From Humisphaera borealis (lineage in GTDB: Bacteria > Planctomycetota > Phycisphaerae > Tepidisphaerales > Tepidisphaeraceae): a stretch of DNA of 64,000 nucleotides. The position numbers were made by a program, and so were the translations under genes. How positions within the stretch are numbered: the stretch's first letter is position 1; each line of letters opens with the position of its first letter. The DNA lies in assembly GCF_015169395.1 (NCBI RefSeq), contig NZ_CP063458.1, positions 6,510,001 to 6,574,000 of the forward strand, read 5' to 3'. The notes beneath the pieces are model-generated. The model ran no database searches and had not been told where the DNA came from. It saw only the letters and a program-made list of their open reading frames with translations. Of the stretch, positions 52,720 through 62,300 are shown one piece after another.

Positions 52720-54267
52720 CTAGACGTGATTCCCGCGGATTTGCGATTTTTTCTTCGGTGGGAGCGGACTTTGTGCCCCCGCAGCACGATTCCCCTTCTC
52801 CGGCGCAACCAGCCTATACCGCCCGTCTCCGCATCGTTGGATCATTGTGCCAAACGCTGGGTGGTTTCGGAATGCTACATCCATACGGAAGTCATCGCGT
52901 TCATCATCTACATGCTGCCGGATTGAATCCTGATGCAAGCCGAGGCCGGTCTTCTGCCATTCCTTCCACAATGCCTCGATCGCCGATGATTGCACACCCT
53001 TGGCGAAGGTGTATTCCGTCCCGAACCACCTCACGAATACAAAGTCCGTCGAGTGCGTGGCGTCTGGCGTGGAGGAGGAATCGGCCGTCAGACACCAATC
53101 GTAAAGCGACTGCCATTCGGCCAATGCGTCATTGAGTGGGGCCGGCAGGGGCGGGGCGCCTCTCCGTGCAGCTCGGATCTCCAACGCGAAATCACGCGCC
53201 TTGCGATTCGGCTCGGCCAGATATGACGGAGCACCTTCATTGAATTTCTCGGGCGCGGCGTCGAAGTACACGTTTCGTTGACGTTTCAGCCACCAAAGTA
53301 GGCGATCGCTAGAGTTGATCCTAGGTTCATCCGGAATGCTATACTCGCGGTGTAGGGCATGGATCTCGCCGGCCACGTCGGCGTTTTGCTCGAAACTCGG
53401 ATTGGCCTTCCAACGCTCTTTCAACGTGGCCCACCGATGGTCGGATTGCATCAACGCCACGCGTTGGTCGTAGTCGAGATGATCTTGCCGGATCCAATCG
53501 CGAAGTCGCTGTTGCTCGGCCGTGTTCTGCTGCTCAACTTCGAGAAACGACGCTATTGCGACTTGTTCCTGATGAATTCTGACCTGCTGCTTCGCCGCGT
53601 TCTCAAGTTCGATCCACGGTTTCGACTCGTCATTCCGATCAGGCAAGTTCTGAGCCGATTGGCCGCGGCTCGTCGGTGCCTGCAGCGCGGCCCAGGCCAT
53701 TCGCACCGTGTCCATCCACCGTCGTAATTCGGCTTCATCGCTCAGAATCGACGCTGCCGCCCAGCGTGAGATCGATTCGATGTCACCGGTCGCAGTGGCC
53801 CCCCACGGCCCAAACAGATTGAAGATCGGGTGTCGCATATGGGCACCTGCGTCCCACAACATCACCGCCATCAGCAGGATTGCCTTCGCCTTGCAGTCGT
53901 GATGTTCCTCACCATGGCTCTCTTTCAAAACGTTGATGGCCGCGCATACGCAACGGCCAAGAGACCAGTCTTTCGCGGTTGGCGGAGCCGACGCCTCTGC
54001 CAGAACTTCTCCAAATCGGACTCGTCGCGCCACCACATCTTCGATAAAGCGAGTTGCATACTCCGCATCAGAGCGGTGCGACTCCAATTGGACGGGATGG
54101 TCCTTATACCGTTCCCACGTCGTCAGTTTGTGCCACCCGAGTCGCTCGGGGCCGTACTCCGCCAAGAGAAACCTCGCTCCCTCTTGGTAGCCGTCGGACC
54201 TAGAAAGGATGTCCGCACGTATCGATGCCAGGAGCGTTACGTCATCAGGCGTGTAGTTGCCGGCCAT
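52720..54267 (-). CDS. Unknown protein with C-terminal winged-helix-like domain
   Basis: A protein of 515 aa from MAGNYTPDDVTLLASIRAD, with GGTGAG upstream. The N-terminal part (about 1-190) is helical and unfamiliar (WDAGAHMRHPIFNLFGPWG). A charged helical, possibly coiled-coil part follows (about 200-320, Gln/Glu-rich). The C-terminal ~90 residues (YTFAKGVQSSAIEALWKEWQ and RMDVAFRNHPAFGTMIQRC then RYRLV) look like a winged-helix domain that I associate with planctomycete mobile-element proteins. Divergent from the BREX-like operon, so a regulatory role is possible but unproven. Confidence 0.6.
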   Translation of the reverse strand: MAGNYTPDDVTLLASIRADILSRSDGYQEGARFLLAEYGPERLGWHKLTTWERYKDHPVQLESHRSDAEYATRFIEDVVARRVRFGEVLAEASAPPTAKDWSLGRCVCAAINVLKESHGEEHHDCKAKAILLMAVMLWDAGAHMRHPIFNLFGPWGATATGDIESISRWAAASILSDEAELRRWMDTVRMAWAALQAPTSRGQSAQNLPDRNDESKPWIELENAAKQQVRIHQEQVAIASFLEVEQQNTAEQQRLRDWIRQDHLDYDQRVALMQSDHRWATLKERWKANPSFEQNADVAGEIHALHREYSIPDEPRINSSDRLLWWLKRQRNVYFDAAPEKFNEGAPSYLAEPNRKARDFALEIRAARRGAPPLPAPLNDALAEWQSLYDWCLTADSSSTPDATHSTDFVFVRWFGTEYTFAKGVQSSAIEALWKEWQKTGLGLHQDSIRQHVDDERDDFRMDVAFRNHPAFGTMIQRCGDGRYRLVAPEKGNRAAGAQSPLPPKKKSQIRGNHV

Positions 54268-54436
54268 GTCTCACCGTCAAGTTTGCCGGGTCGGCCCGGG
54301 TGCGGCCGGGGACGGTGAGTTCACCGACCGGCACCCAAGCCACTTGGCGGGGATCAGCCGCCCTTCCCGAGGGTCGCTGTTTTGACTTCCTAATCCTAAG
54401 CAAGCTCCCGTAGTAAGCCCCTGCGACATGCCATGC

Positions 54437-54465
54437 TTGACGCCAATCGCTCGACGCGTGATATT
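54437..54465 (+). promoter_or_regulatory. Candidate promoter of the BREX-like operon
   Basis: TTGACG (54437-54442), a 17-bp spacer and GATATT (54460-54465): five and four matches to the sigma-70 consensus. It lies about 48 bp upstream of the first gene. The 245-bp divergent region holding it otherwise shows no gene. Confidence 0.5.
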
Positions 54466-54473
54466 TGCCGAAT

Positions 54474-54493
54474 TGGCCGGCAAACTGGCCGGC
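54474..54493 (+). promoter_or_regulatory. Two TGGCCGGC boxes at the expected transcription start
   Basis: TGGCCGGC at 54474-54481 and again at 54486-54493, a 12-bp period. Each contains the self-complementary GCCGGC, so the pair also reads as an inverted repeat. Position just after the -10 box suggests an operator for a repressor, possibly one of the island HTH proteins. Confidence 0.45.
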
Positions 54494-54512
54494 TAGATTG
54501 AGCAGATTATTT

Positions 54513-55343
54513 ATGCTTTTCGATCCTGTCAATACTGGCTTCCTACTGACCCCTGAGCAGCAGGCTGTCGCTGCCGACGAGAAGGTGGGGTTCCATTTTG
54601 GGGGCAAGGGAACGCATACAAGTCGAACCATTATGTTGGACGAGTTGGCGAGCCTGCTGCGGGCTGCCGGCCCCGATTTCACACGCGCAGACTACCGCCG
54701 ATTGATCGTTGAAGACAACTGCCTCGGAAAGCGTACGGGCGCCACCCGCCGGATCACTGACCAGAGGCTGTCAGAGCTTTATGCTCTAGATGGTGGCGTC
54801 GTCCTCTTCCGTGTGCTGCGTCAGCTTTGGGCTGGCGATGACCGCGGCCGGCCGCTTCTGGCGCTTCTCATGACGTTGGCCCGCGATCCCTTGCTCAGGT
54901 TCACGTCGCCGGCGGTGTTACGCCTGCAGCCGGGTGAGGAACTCGGACGCCAGTCGTTCACCGATGCGCTTAACCGCGGCACTGGCTCGCGGTTTAACGA
55001 GGCGGTGCTGGACAAAATCGTCCGCAATGCGGCGTCATCCTGGACTCAGTCCGGCCACCTTGAGGGCCGCAGTCGAAAGACCCGCCGTGCCGTCAGCCCC
55101 ACGCCGGCCGTTGTGACCTTCGCCCTAGTGCTGGGCTATGCCCTCGGGGCGCGGGGCGCTGTGCTGTTCGAGACACTTTGGTCGAAGGTGTTGGATGCCA
55201 GCACCGACGAACTGCTCTTCTTGGCTATGGATGCAAAGCGCGTAGGCTACCTCGACCTGAAAGTGTCCGGCGGTGTCGTGGAGGTCTCCTTCTCACGACT
55301 GCTGACCGAGGAGGAAAGGCGGTTGATTCATGGGACGGATTGA
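54513..55343 (+). CDS. First gene of the BREX-like operon, BrxA-like candidate
   Basis: A protein of 276 aa from MLFDPVNTGFLLTPEQQ. The position (directly before brxB, with a 14-bp overlap) is that of brxA in BREX loci. The protein is helical, with SRTIMLDELASLLRAAG, EDNCLGKRTGATRRITDQRL, LARDPLLRFTSP and RNAASSWTQSGHLEGRSRKTRR; the last segment could be a DNA-contacting winged helix. It is longer than typical DUF1819 BrxA (about 200 aa) and I cannot align it confidently by eye. It may be a divergent BrxA or a distinct first component. Confidence 0.6.
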   Translation: MLFDPVNTGFLLTPEQQAVAADEKVGFHFGGKGTHTSRTIMLDELASLLRAAGPDFTRADYRRLIVEDNCLGKRTGATRRITDQRLSELYALDGGVVLFRVLRQLWAGDDRGRPLLALLMTLARDPLLRFTSPAVLRLQPGEELGRQSFTDALNRGTGSRFNEAVLDKIVRNAASSWTQSGHLEGRSRKTRRAVSPTPAVVTFALVLGYALGARGAVLFETLWSKVLDASTDELLFLAMDAKRVGYLDLKVSGGVVEVSFSRLLTEEERRLIHGTD

Positions 55344-55908
55344 AGACTTGGCCAGCCGCTACCAAAGCCATATCTCCGCGCCTTGGCAGCGCAACCTTGC
55401 CGGCGCCCAGCGGACGATCTTCGTCGTCCACGACAAGGCCGACGAGCGGAAGCTCCGGGCAAAGCTAGAGCTTTTCGAGTTGCATACGCGCCAAGCCGGC
55501 TGCGGCTGGAAGCTGTTTGATTTCACCTGTACCTTTGCCCGCTGGATGGCCGCGATGGACCCCGGCTATCGACAGGCGTACTTCGAGGTGCCCAGCGACT
55601 TGGCATCGAAGCTCCAGCCCGAGAACAACGAGTTCGCGCATTACGCCGCGGCGGAGTTGCGAAAGGTGCTGACAGCGGACGACGTGACGGCCGACACTGT
55701 GGTTGCCGTGCATGGCGTGGCGTCGCTGTTTGGTTTCACAAAGGCATCCCTGGTGCTTGAAGAGGTCAAGCATGACATTCGCGGGCGGCTCGTCCTGTTC
55801 TTCCCCGGCGAGTTTGACAACAACAATTATCGTCTGCTCGACGCTCGAGACGGCTGGAGCTACTTGGCCGTCCCCATCACGTTGCATAGCGGAGCCCTTG
55901 AACAATGA
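55330..55908 (+). CDS. brxB: BREX protein BrxB (DUF1788)
   Basis: A protein of 192 aa. It has DUF1788 marks: WQRNLAGAQRTIFVVHDKAD, a central helical part, and the conserved end RGRLVLFFPGEFDNNNYRLLDARDGWSYLAVPI. BrxB is a small core component of BREX phage exclusion, with unclear biochemical role. It overlaps the upstream gene by 14 bp and brxC by four (ATGA), as expected for a tightly coupled operon. Confidence 0.88.
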   Translation: MGRIEDLASRYQSHISAPWQRNLAGAQRTIFVVHDKADERKLRAKLELFELHTRQAGCGWKLFDFTCTFARWMAAMDPGYRQAYFEVPSDLASKLQPENNEFAHYAAAELRKVLTADDVTADTVVAVHGVASLFGFTKASLVLEEVKHDIRGRLVLFFPGEFDNNNYRLLDARDGWSYLAVPITLHSGALEQ

Positions 55909-58900
55909 AGAATCGAGAAGTCTTCCAGCGTGATCCGGCCGCGACCAAGTTGCTTAACGATGGCGTTGCGGCAGTTGGTGAGGCGCGCACGCCTAAGGAA
56001 CTTGAGACCCTCCGCTACGAGCTTGAGCAATTCGTCTGCGAAGGCCAGTACAAGGCGGGCATCGTCCGCATCTTGGAGTCCTATCTCGGCAGCGTGGACG
56101 CGACCGTCCAGCCGGCGGCGTGGATCAGCGGCTTTTACGGCAGCGGAAAGTCGCACTTGGAGAAGATGCTCCGTCACCTTTGGATCGACACCAAGTTCGA
56201 CGATGGCGCGACCGCGCGTGGGCTGGCCCGGTTGCCGGCCGAGGTGACGGACCTGCTCAAGGAGTTGAGCACGCTGGGCAAGCGCTGCGGGGGGCTTCAC
56301 GCCGCCGCCGGGACGCTGCCCTCCGGCGGCGGCAACAGCGTACGCCTCACCGTGCTGGCGATCATCTTCCGCTCCAAGGGCCTGCCAGAAACCTTGCCCC
56401 AGGCCCGCTTTTGCCTCTGGCTCCAAAAGGCGGGCATTTATGCCAAGGTGCGCAAGACCGTTGAAGCTGCTGGCAAGGACTTCCTCCGCGAACTGCAAGA
56501 CCTATACGTAAGCCCGGTTCTGGCCAAGGCCCTACTCGCCGCTGATTCGGACTTTGCCCCCGACGACAAACAGGCCCGCGCCACCCTGCGTGCGCAGTTC
56601 CCCGTGGTGGCGGATGTATCGACAGCCGAGTTCATCGGCTACGTCCGCGAAGTGCTGGCGGACGGCGGTCAGACTCCGGCGACGGTGATCGTGCTCGACG
56701 AGGTGCAGCTTTTCATTGGCGACAGCGCCCAGCGGTCCACAGACGTGCAGGAAGTCGCCGAGGCCCTTTGCAAACAGCTCGACAGCCGGGTCATGTTGAT
56801 CGGCGCCGGGCAGACCGCCCTGGCAGGCAGCCTTCCGCTGCTTCAGCGCCTGCGCGGCCGGTTCACCATCCCGGTGGAACTGTCCGACATCGACGTGGAA
56901 ACCGTAACCCGCCGCGTGGTGCTCGCCAAGAAGGCCGACAAGGTCAAGGCCGTGCAGGAGTGCCTCGACTCTCACGCCGGCGAGATCGACCGGCAGTTGG
57001 CCGGCACCGCTATCGCCGTTCGCACTGAAGACCGCGGCATCATCGTGGAGGATTATCCACTCCTGCCGGTGCGCCGCCGGTTTTGGGAGAAGGCCCTCCA
57101 GGCAGTGGACGCTCCTGGCACTACGGCCCAGCTTCGCACCCAGTTGCGCATCGTCTATGACGCCGTGCGCGACACGGCCGAGCGTCCCTTGGGTAATGTG
57201 GTCCCTGCCGACTTCATCTTCGAGCAACTCCAGCCCGATTTGCTCCGCACTGGCGTCCTGCTGCGGGAAATCGACGAAACCATCCGCAAGCTCGACGACG
57301 GCACGCCCGACGGCAAACTTGCCCGCCGGCTCTGCGGCTTAATCTTCCTGGTTCGCAAACTCCCCCGCGAAGCCGCGGCCGACATTGGCGTCCGGGCCAC
57401 GCCCGCGACGCTCGCCGATCTATTGGTCAGCGACCTGGGCAGCGACGGCGCCATGTACCGCAGGGAAGTCCCACGCATCCTCGACAGGCTGGTCCACGAG
57501 GGCAAGCTCATTAAGCTGGACGACGGCTACGGTCTGCAGACTCGCGAGAGCAGTGAGTGGGACCGCGAGTTCCGCAACCGGCAGACGAAATTGCTGGCCG
57601 ACGTGTCCGGCATCGGCGGCAAGCGCTCGGCCCTGCTGGCGGCGGCGTTCAACGAGGCCGTCGGCGGTATCAAGCTGGTCCACGGCAAGAGCAAGGAGCC
57701 ACGCAAGTTAGTACTGCATTTCGGCGACACTCCGCCGGCGACCAAGGGCCACGAGATCCCGGTGTGGGTCCGTGATGGCTGGGGCGAGGCCGAGTGCACG
57801 GTGGTCAATGACGCCCGTGCCGCCGGCGCCGACAGCCCCATCGTGTACGTCTTCGTGCCCAAGGCCAGCGCCGACGACTTGAAGAAGGCCATCATCGATT
57901 TCGAGTCCGCCAAGGCGACCATCGACTTCAAGGGCACCCCCAGTACCGCCGAAGGCCGCGAGGCCCGCGACGCGATGGGCGCCCGCATCCGCGAGGCCGA
58001 GGCCCGCCGTGACGAAATCATCGGCCAGGTGGTCGATGGGAGTAAGGTCTTTCAAGGCGGCGGGACCGAGATGTTCCAGCTCAACCTGGTGGAAAAAGTG
58101 AAGTCCGCAGCCGAGGCGTCGCTCGACCGGCTCTTCCCGAGCTTCCGCGATGCTGACCACGACCGCTGGGATAGTGTTATTAACCGCGCCAAGAACGGCG
58201 ACGAAGACGCGCTCAAGGCCGTGGGCTTCACTGACAAACCCGAGAAACACCCAGTTTGCTCAGCAATATTGTCATCGGTCGGATCGGGCAAGAAGGGCAA
58301 GGATGTCCGCTCCGCGTTCGAGGACAGTCCCTACGGCTGGCCCCGCGACGCTGTGGATGCTGGCTTGATCGTACTGCACACCGTCGGGCACCTGCGGGCC
58401 ATTTACAACAGCAACCCTCTGGCAGTTGGTCAATTGGATCAGGCCAAAGTTTCAACCACCGAGTTCCGCGTCGAGTCGGCCACGCTAGACGTGGCGCAGA
58501 AGATTAGGCTGCGGAAGCTTTACCAAACCGTCGGGATTACCTGCAAGCCCGGTGAAGAGGCAGTACAGGCCGGCCCGTTTCTGGTCAAATTAATTGAGTT
58601 GGCCAACCGATCGGGCGGCGACGCGCCAATGCCGGCCCGCCCGAACACCGTCCACATAGACAATCTCCGCGCCCTGGCAGGGAACGAGCAGCTCACGGAA
58701 ATCCTCAAGGGGCACGACCCCCTCGCCAAGCAGGTGAAGGACTGGGCGGCCGCCGCGGACTTGGCCGCGAAGCGTAAGCCGGCGTGGGATACGCTCGGCA
58801 AATTGCTGGCTCATGCCGCGCCGCTCCCCGAAGCGACAGAACTCCAGACGCAGGCTGACGCCGTGCGCGAAGAACGCCGGCTGCTCGATGCCAGCGATCC

Positions 58901-59348
58901 TGTCCCAGCGATCCACAAGGCTGTGGCGTCGCTGCAGCGGGCGGCGGTTAACAAGGCGCATTCGGAATTCGTCACCCTCTTCAGCCGTGAGAAGGCCGCG
59001 CTGGAGGCCAACGACAACTGGAAGAAACTGACGCCGGCCCAGCAGCAGAAGATTCTGGCGGATGAGAGCATCGACGGCCTCCCGACATTGGACGTGAGTG
59101 ACGACGCCGCCCTGCTCCGCTGCCTGGATGAATGCCCGCTCACCTCGTGGAAGACACGCACCAACGCGCTGCCCCAGCAGTTTTCCAGTGCCGGCCTCAC
59201 AGCGGCCAAGCTTCTGGAACCCGCGACGCAGAGGGTTCACCTAACCAGCGCCACACTCAAGACGCCGTCGGAGGTCAAAGCTTGGCTCGCCAAGACTGAA
59301 CTGGAACTTCTAGCCAAACTCACCGACGGTCCGGTGGTCGTCTCCTGA
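55905..59348 (+). CDS. brxC: BREX P-loop protein BrxC
   Basis: A protein of 1147 aa. The N-terminal ATPase has Walker A in WISGFYGSGKSHLEKML (near residues 73-90) and a Walker B-like TVIVLDEVQLFIGD (near 260), followed by LIGAGQTALAG. The ISGFYGSGKSH form is characteristic of BrxC/PglY. A long C-terminal part carries alternating alpha regions (ERREARDAMGARIREAEARRDE and similar). Length is close to the usual 1100-1250 aa. BrxC is an AAA+ ATPase required for host methylation and phage restriction. Twelve bases separate it from pglX. Confidence 0.9.
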   Translation: MKNREVFQRDPAATKLLNDGVAAVGEARTPKELETLRYELEQFVCEGQYKAGIVRILESYLGSVDATVQPAAWISGFYGSGKSHLEKMLRHLWIDTKFDDGATARGLARLPAEVTDLLKELSTLGKRCGGLHAAAGTLPSGGGNSVRLTVLAIIFRSKGLPETLPQARFCLWLQKAGIYAKVRKTVEAAGKDFLRELQDLYVSPVLAKALLAADSDFAPDDKQARATLRAQFPVVADVSTAEFIGYVREVLADGGQTPATVIVLDEVQLFIGDSAQRSTDVQEVAEALCKQLDSRVMLIGAGQTALAGSLPLLQRLRGRFTIPVELSDIDVETVTRRVVLAKKADKVKAVQECLDSHAGEIDRQLAGTAIAVRTEDRGIIVEDYPLLPVRRRFWEKALQAVDAPGTTAQLRTQLRIVYDAVRDTAERPLGNVVPADFIFEQLQPDLLRTGVLLREIDETIRKLDDGTPDGKLARRLCGLIFLVRKLPREAAADIGVRATPATLADLLVSDLGSDGAMYRREVPRILDRLVHEGKLIKLDDGYGLQTRESSEWDREFRNRQTKLLADVSGIGGKRSALLAAAFNEAVGGIKLVHGKSKEPRKLVLHFGDTPPATKGHEIPVWVRDGWGEAECTVVNDARAAGADSPIVYVFVPKASADDLKKAIIDFESAKATIDFKGTPSTAEGREARDAMGARIREAEARRDEIIGQVVDGSKVFQGGGTEMFQLNLVEKVKSAAEASLDRLFPSFRDADHDRWDSVINRAKNGDEDALKAVGFTDKPEKHPVCSAILSSVGSGKKGKDVRSAFEDSPYGWPRDAVDAGLIVLHTVGHLRAIYNSNPLAVGQLDQAKVSTTEFRVESATLDVAQKIRLRKLYQTVGITCKPGEEAVQAGPFLVKLIELANRSGGDAPMPARPNTVHIDNLRALAGNEQLTEILKGHDPLAKQVKDWAAAADLAAKRKPAWDTLGKLLAHAAPLPEATELQTQADAVREERRLLDASDPVPAIHKAVASLQRAAVNKAHSEFVTLFSREKAALEANDNWKKLTPAQQQKILADESIDGLPTLDVSDDAALLRCLDECPLTSWKTRTNALPQQFSSAGLTAAKLLEPATQRVHLTSATLKTPSEVKAWLAKTELELLAKLTDGPVVVS

Positions 59349-59360
59349 TGGAGTGAATGG

Positions 59361-62300
59361 ATGCCCGCACTACCCTCCAATCTGCGCAACAAGCTTGAGA
59401 ACACGGTCGTCAAGGCCCGTGACATCGCCGAAGCCGGTGCTCGCGCTGCGCTGGAGGCGCTGGCGGTCCATGAGGCCAAGTTCTATCCCCACATGTCGCC
59501 GGCGCAGCAGACCCTGCGCAACCAGCTTCGCGCCCATGCCCGCCAGCTTGGCGATGCCCAGAACACCAGGGACCAGATCACCCTCAAACGCCTGGTCCAC
59601 GAGTGCGCCTACGAACATTGGCACCGCATGCTGTTCGCCCGGTTCCTGGCCGAAAACGACCTTTTAATTGAGCCTGATAGCAAGATGCCCATCAGCCTCG
59701 CAGAGGCCGAGGAACTCGCCAAGCACGCCCGAACCGATACCTGGACCTACGCCAGCCGCTGTGCCCAGCAGATGCTGCCAGCCATCTTCCGGCCCGATGA
59801 CCCAGTACTGCAGGTCACCCTCGCCACGGAGCACCGCGTCGAGTTGGAGTGGCTGGTCAATGGCCTGACCTCCGACACCTTCAAAGCCGACGATTCACTC
59901 GGCTGGGTCTACCAGTTCTGGCAGTCGGCCGAAAAAGAAAAGGTCAATAAGGCCGGCGAGAAGATCACCAGCGATACGCTGCCCTCCGTCACGCAGCTTT
60001 TCACCGAGCACTACATGGTGCTCTTCCTGCTCCATAACACCCTCGGCGCCTGGTGGGCCGGCCGGAAACTCAGCAGCACTGACCTTGCCGAGGCGCAGAC
60101 CGAAGAGGAACTCCGGCGCAAGTTGGCTCTCCCTGGCGTGCAGTGGGAGTACCTCCGTTTCGTCCGCGGAGCAGACGGCAAGAGTGGGCCTTGGTGCCCG
60201 GCAGCTGGCACCTTTCCCGGCTGGCCGCAACGCACGGCCGACATCAAGCTCCTTGATCCCTGCTGCGGCTCCGGCCATTTTCTCGTCGCCGGGTTCGAGC
60301 TGCTGGTGCGACTGCGCATGGCGGAGGAAGGGATGCCGCTGAACATCGCTGTCGACGCGGTTCTCCAATTCAATGTCTTCGGTCTTGAGATCGATGCCCG
60401 ATGTACGCAGATCGCGGTCTTCAGTCTTGCGCTGGCTTCCTGGAAACTCGTTGGATACCGGCAGTCACTTCCAAAGCCCAACGTCGCCTGCACCGGCCTC
60501 TCCGCCGGCGGTACGCGCGACCAGTGGCTCAAGATCCTCGAAGGTCAAGGCAACCTTGAGCTCCGCTTCTTCTTCGGCCAACTCTACGATTTGTTCAGCA
60601 AAGCTCCGACGCTCGGCTCGCTCATCAACCCGCATCGCTTCCTGGGCAGCGGCATGCTCGATAAGACGGGCATGGAGACGCTTTTGCGCCATCTGCAAAT
60701 CGCCATCTCCGACGACCCCCGCGCCACACCCGACAAACACGAGATGGGCATCGCCGCCCAGGGCGTGGCCAAAGCCGCCGAACTGCTCGCCGACAAGTAC
60801 ACGCTGGTGGTCACCAACGTGCCCTATCTCGGGCGAGGCAAGCAGGATGAGATTCTCAAGGAGCATCTGGAGACGCAGTACCCGCTGGGCAAGGCCGACC
60901 TCGCCACGGCGTTCGTGCTGCGCTGTCTGGAGTTTTGTGACAAGGGAGGCTCGACGGCCCTCGTCACGCCGCAGAACTGGCTCTTCCAGGCAACCTACGC
61001 GAAGCTTCGAGAGACGCTGCTTGAACGGCGCGAGTTTGCGTTGATTGCTCGCCTCGGACCCAAGGGGTTCCAGACCCCAATGTGGGATTTCAATGTTCTC
61101 TTGTCTGTAATGACCGCTTCAAAGGCTGCGTCTGAGCACCAGATTTCTGACTTGGATGCTTCGGACGCTAATACGCCCGAAGCCAAGGCGGTAGCGATTC
61201 AGAATCGGTCTGAGATTGCGATAACTCCCCAAGCAGCCCAGTTGTTGAATCCGGACGCTGCAATCCTCTCGTCGTTGATGGACCCATCCGCACTGCTCTC
61301 CGCGGCCGCTGCGACATGGCAGGGGCTAGTGACGACGGATGACAACAAATTTCTTGCCGCGTTTTGGGAAGTGGGCGTCTCACAAGACGTTTGGGCACAG
61401 CTACAGACGCCTCCTGATACCACCGACTACTATGGTGGAAGATCGCATCTGATCCGCTGGTGCAATGGGCAAGGCGACTTGCACCATGCCTCTAATGCGC
61501 ACAACTTCCCGAGTTCACGGATGCTCGGCCGACCGGGAATTGCACTGCGGCGTATGCCGCCTCACAAAGCGACGCTGTTCGAAGGTACGGTGTTTGACGA
61601 TCACATCGCGCCCATCGTCCCGAGCGATCCGGCGCTCCTACCCGCGCTCTGGTGCTTCTGTACCTCAGAAGAGTACGCTGATGCGGTTCACAGGATCGAC
61701 CAACAACTCAAGGTCGCAGTTGCCAGCTTCCTCAAGGTTCCCTTCGACCTCGCTCGCTGGCAGACGGTCGCGGCAGGGAGATTCCCCGACGGTCTGCCCG
61801 AGCCCGAGAGCGACGATCCGACGCAATGGCTCTTCCATGGCCGGCCGGCACAATCCACCGCGCCGCTACAGGTGGCGGTTGTGCGGCTGCTGGGCTACCG
61901 CTGGCCGGCGGAACTCGATGCACAAATGCGCCTCAGTCGGCGGGCACGAGACTTGGTCAAGCGGTGCGATGAGTTGCTTAAATTTGCCGACGACGATGGC
62001 ATCGTCTGCATCCCTTCCGTGCGCGGCGAGGAACCCGCCACCGACCGGCTGCTGACGCTGCTTTCAGCCTGTGGCGTCAAGCCCCACCGGAACCTGGACG
62101 AGTGGCTTCGCGATGATTTCTTCCAAGAGCATTGCAAGTTGTTCCACCACCGGCCGTTCGTCTGGCACATCTGGGATGGCCGCAAACGCGATGGCTTCCA
62201 CGCGCTGGTGAACTACCACAAGCTCGCCGACGGCAAAAGGGGAAAGAAACTGCTGGAAAGTCTGACGTATAGCTACCTCGGCGAATGGATCAACCGGCAG

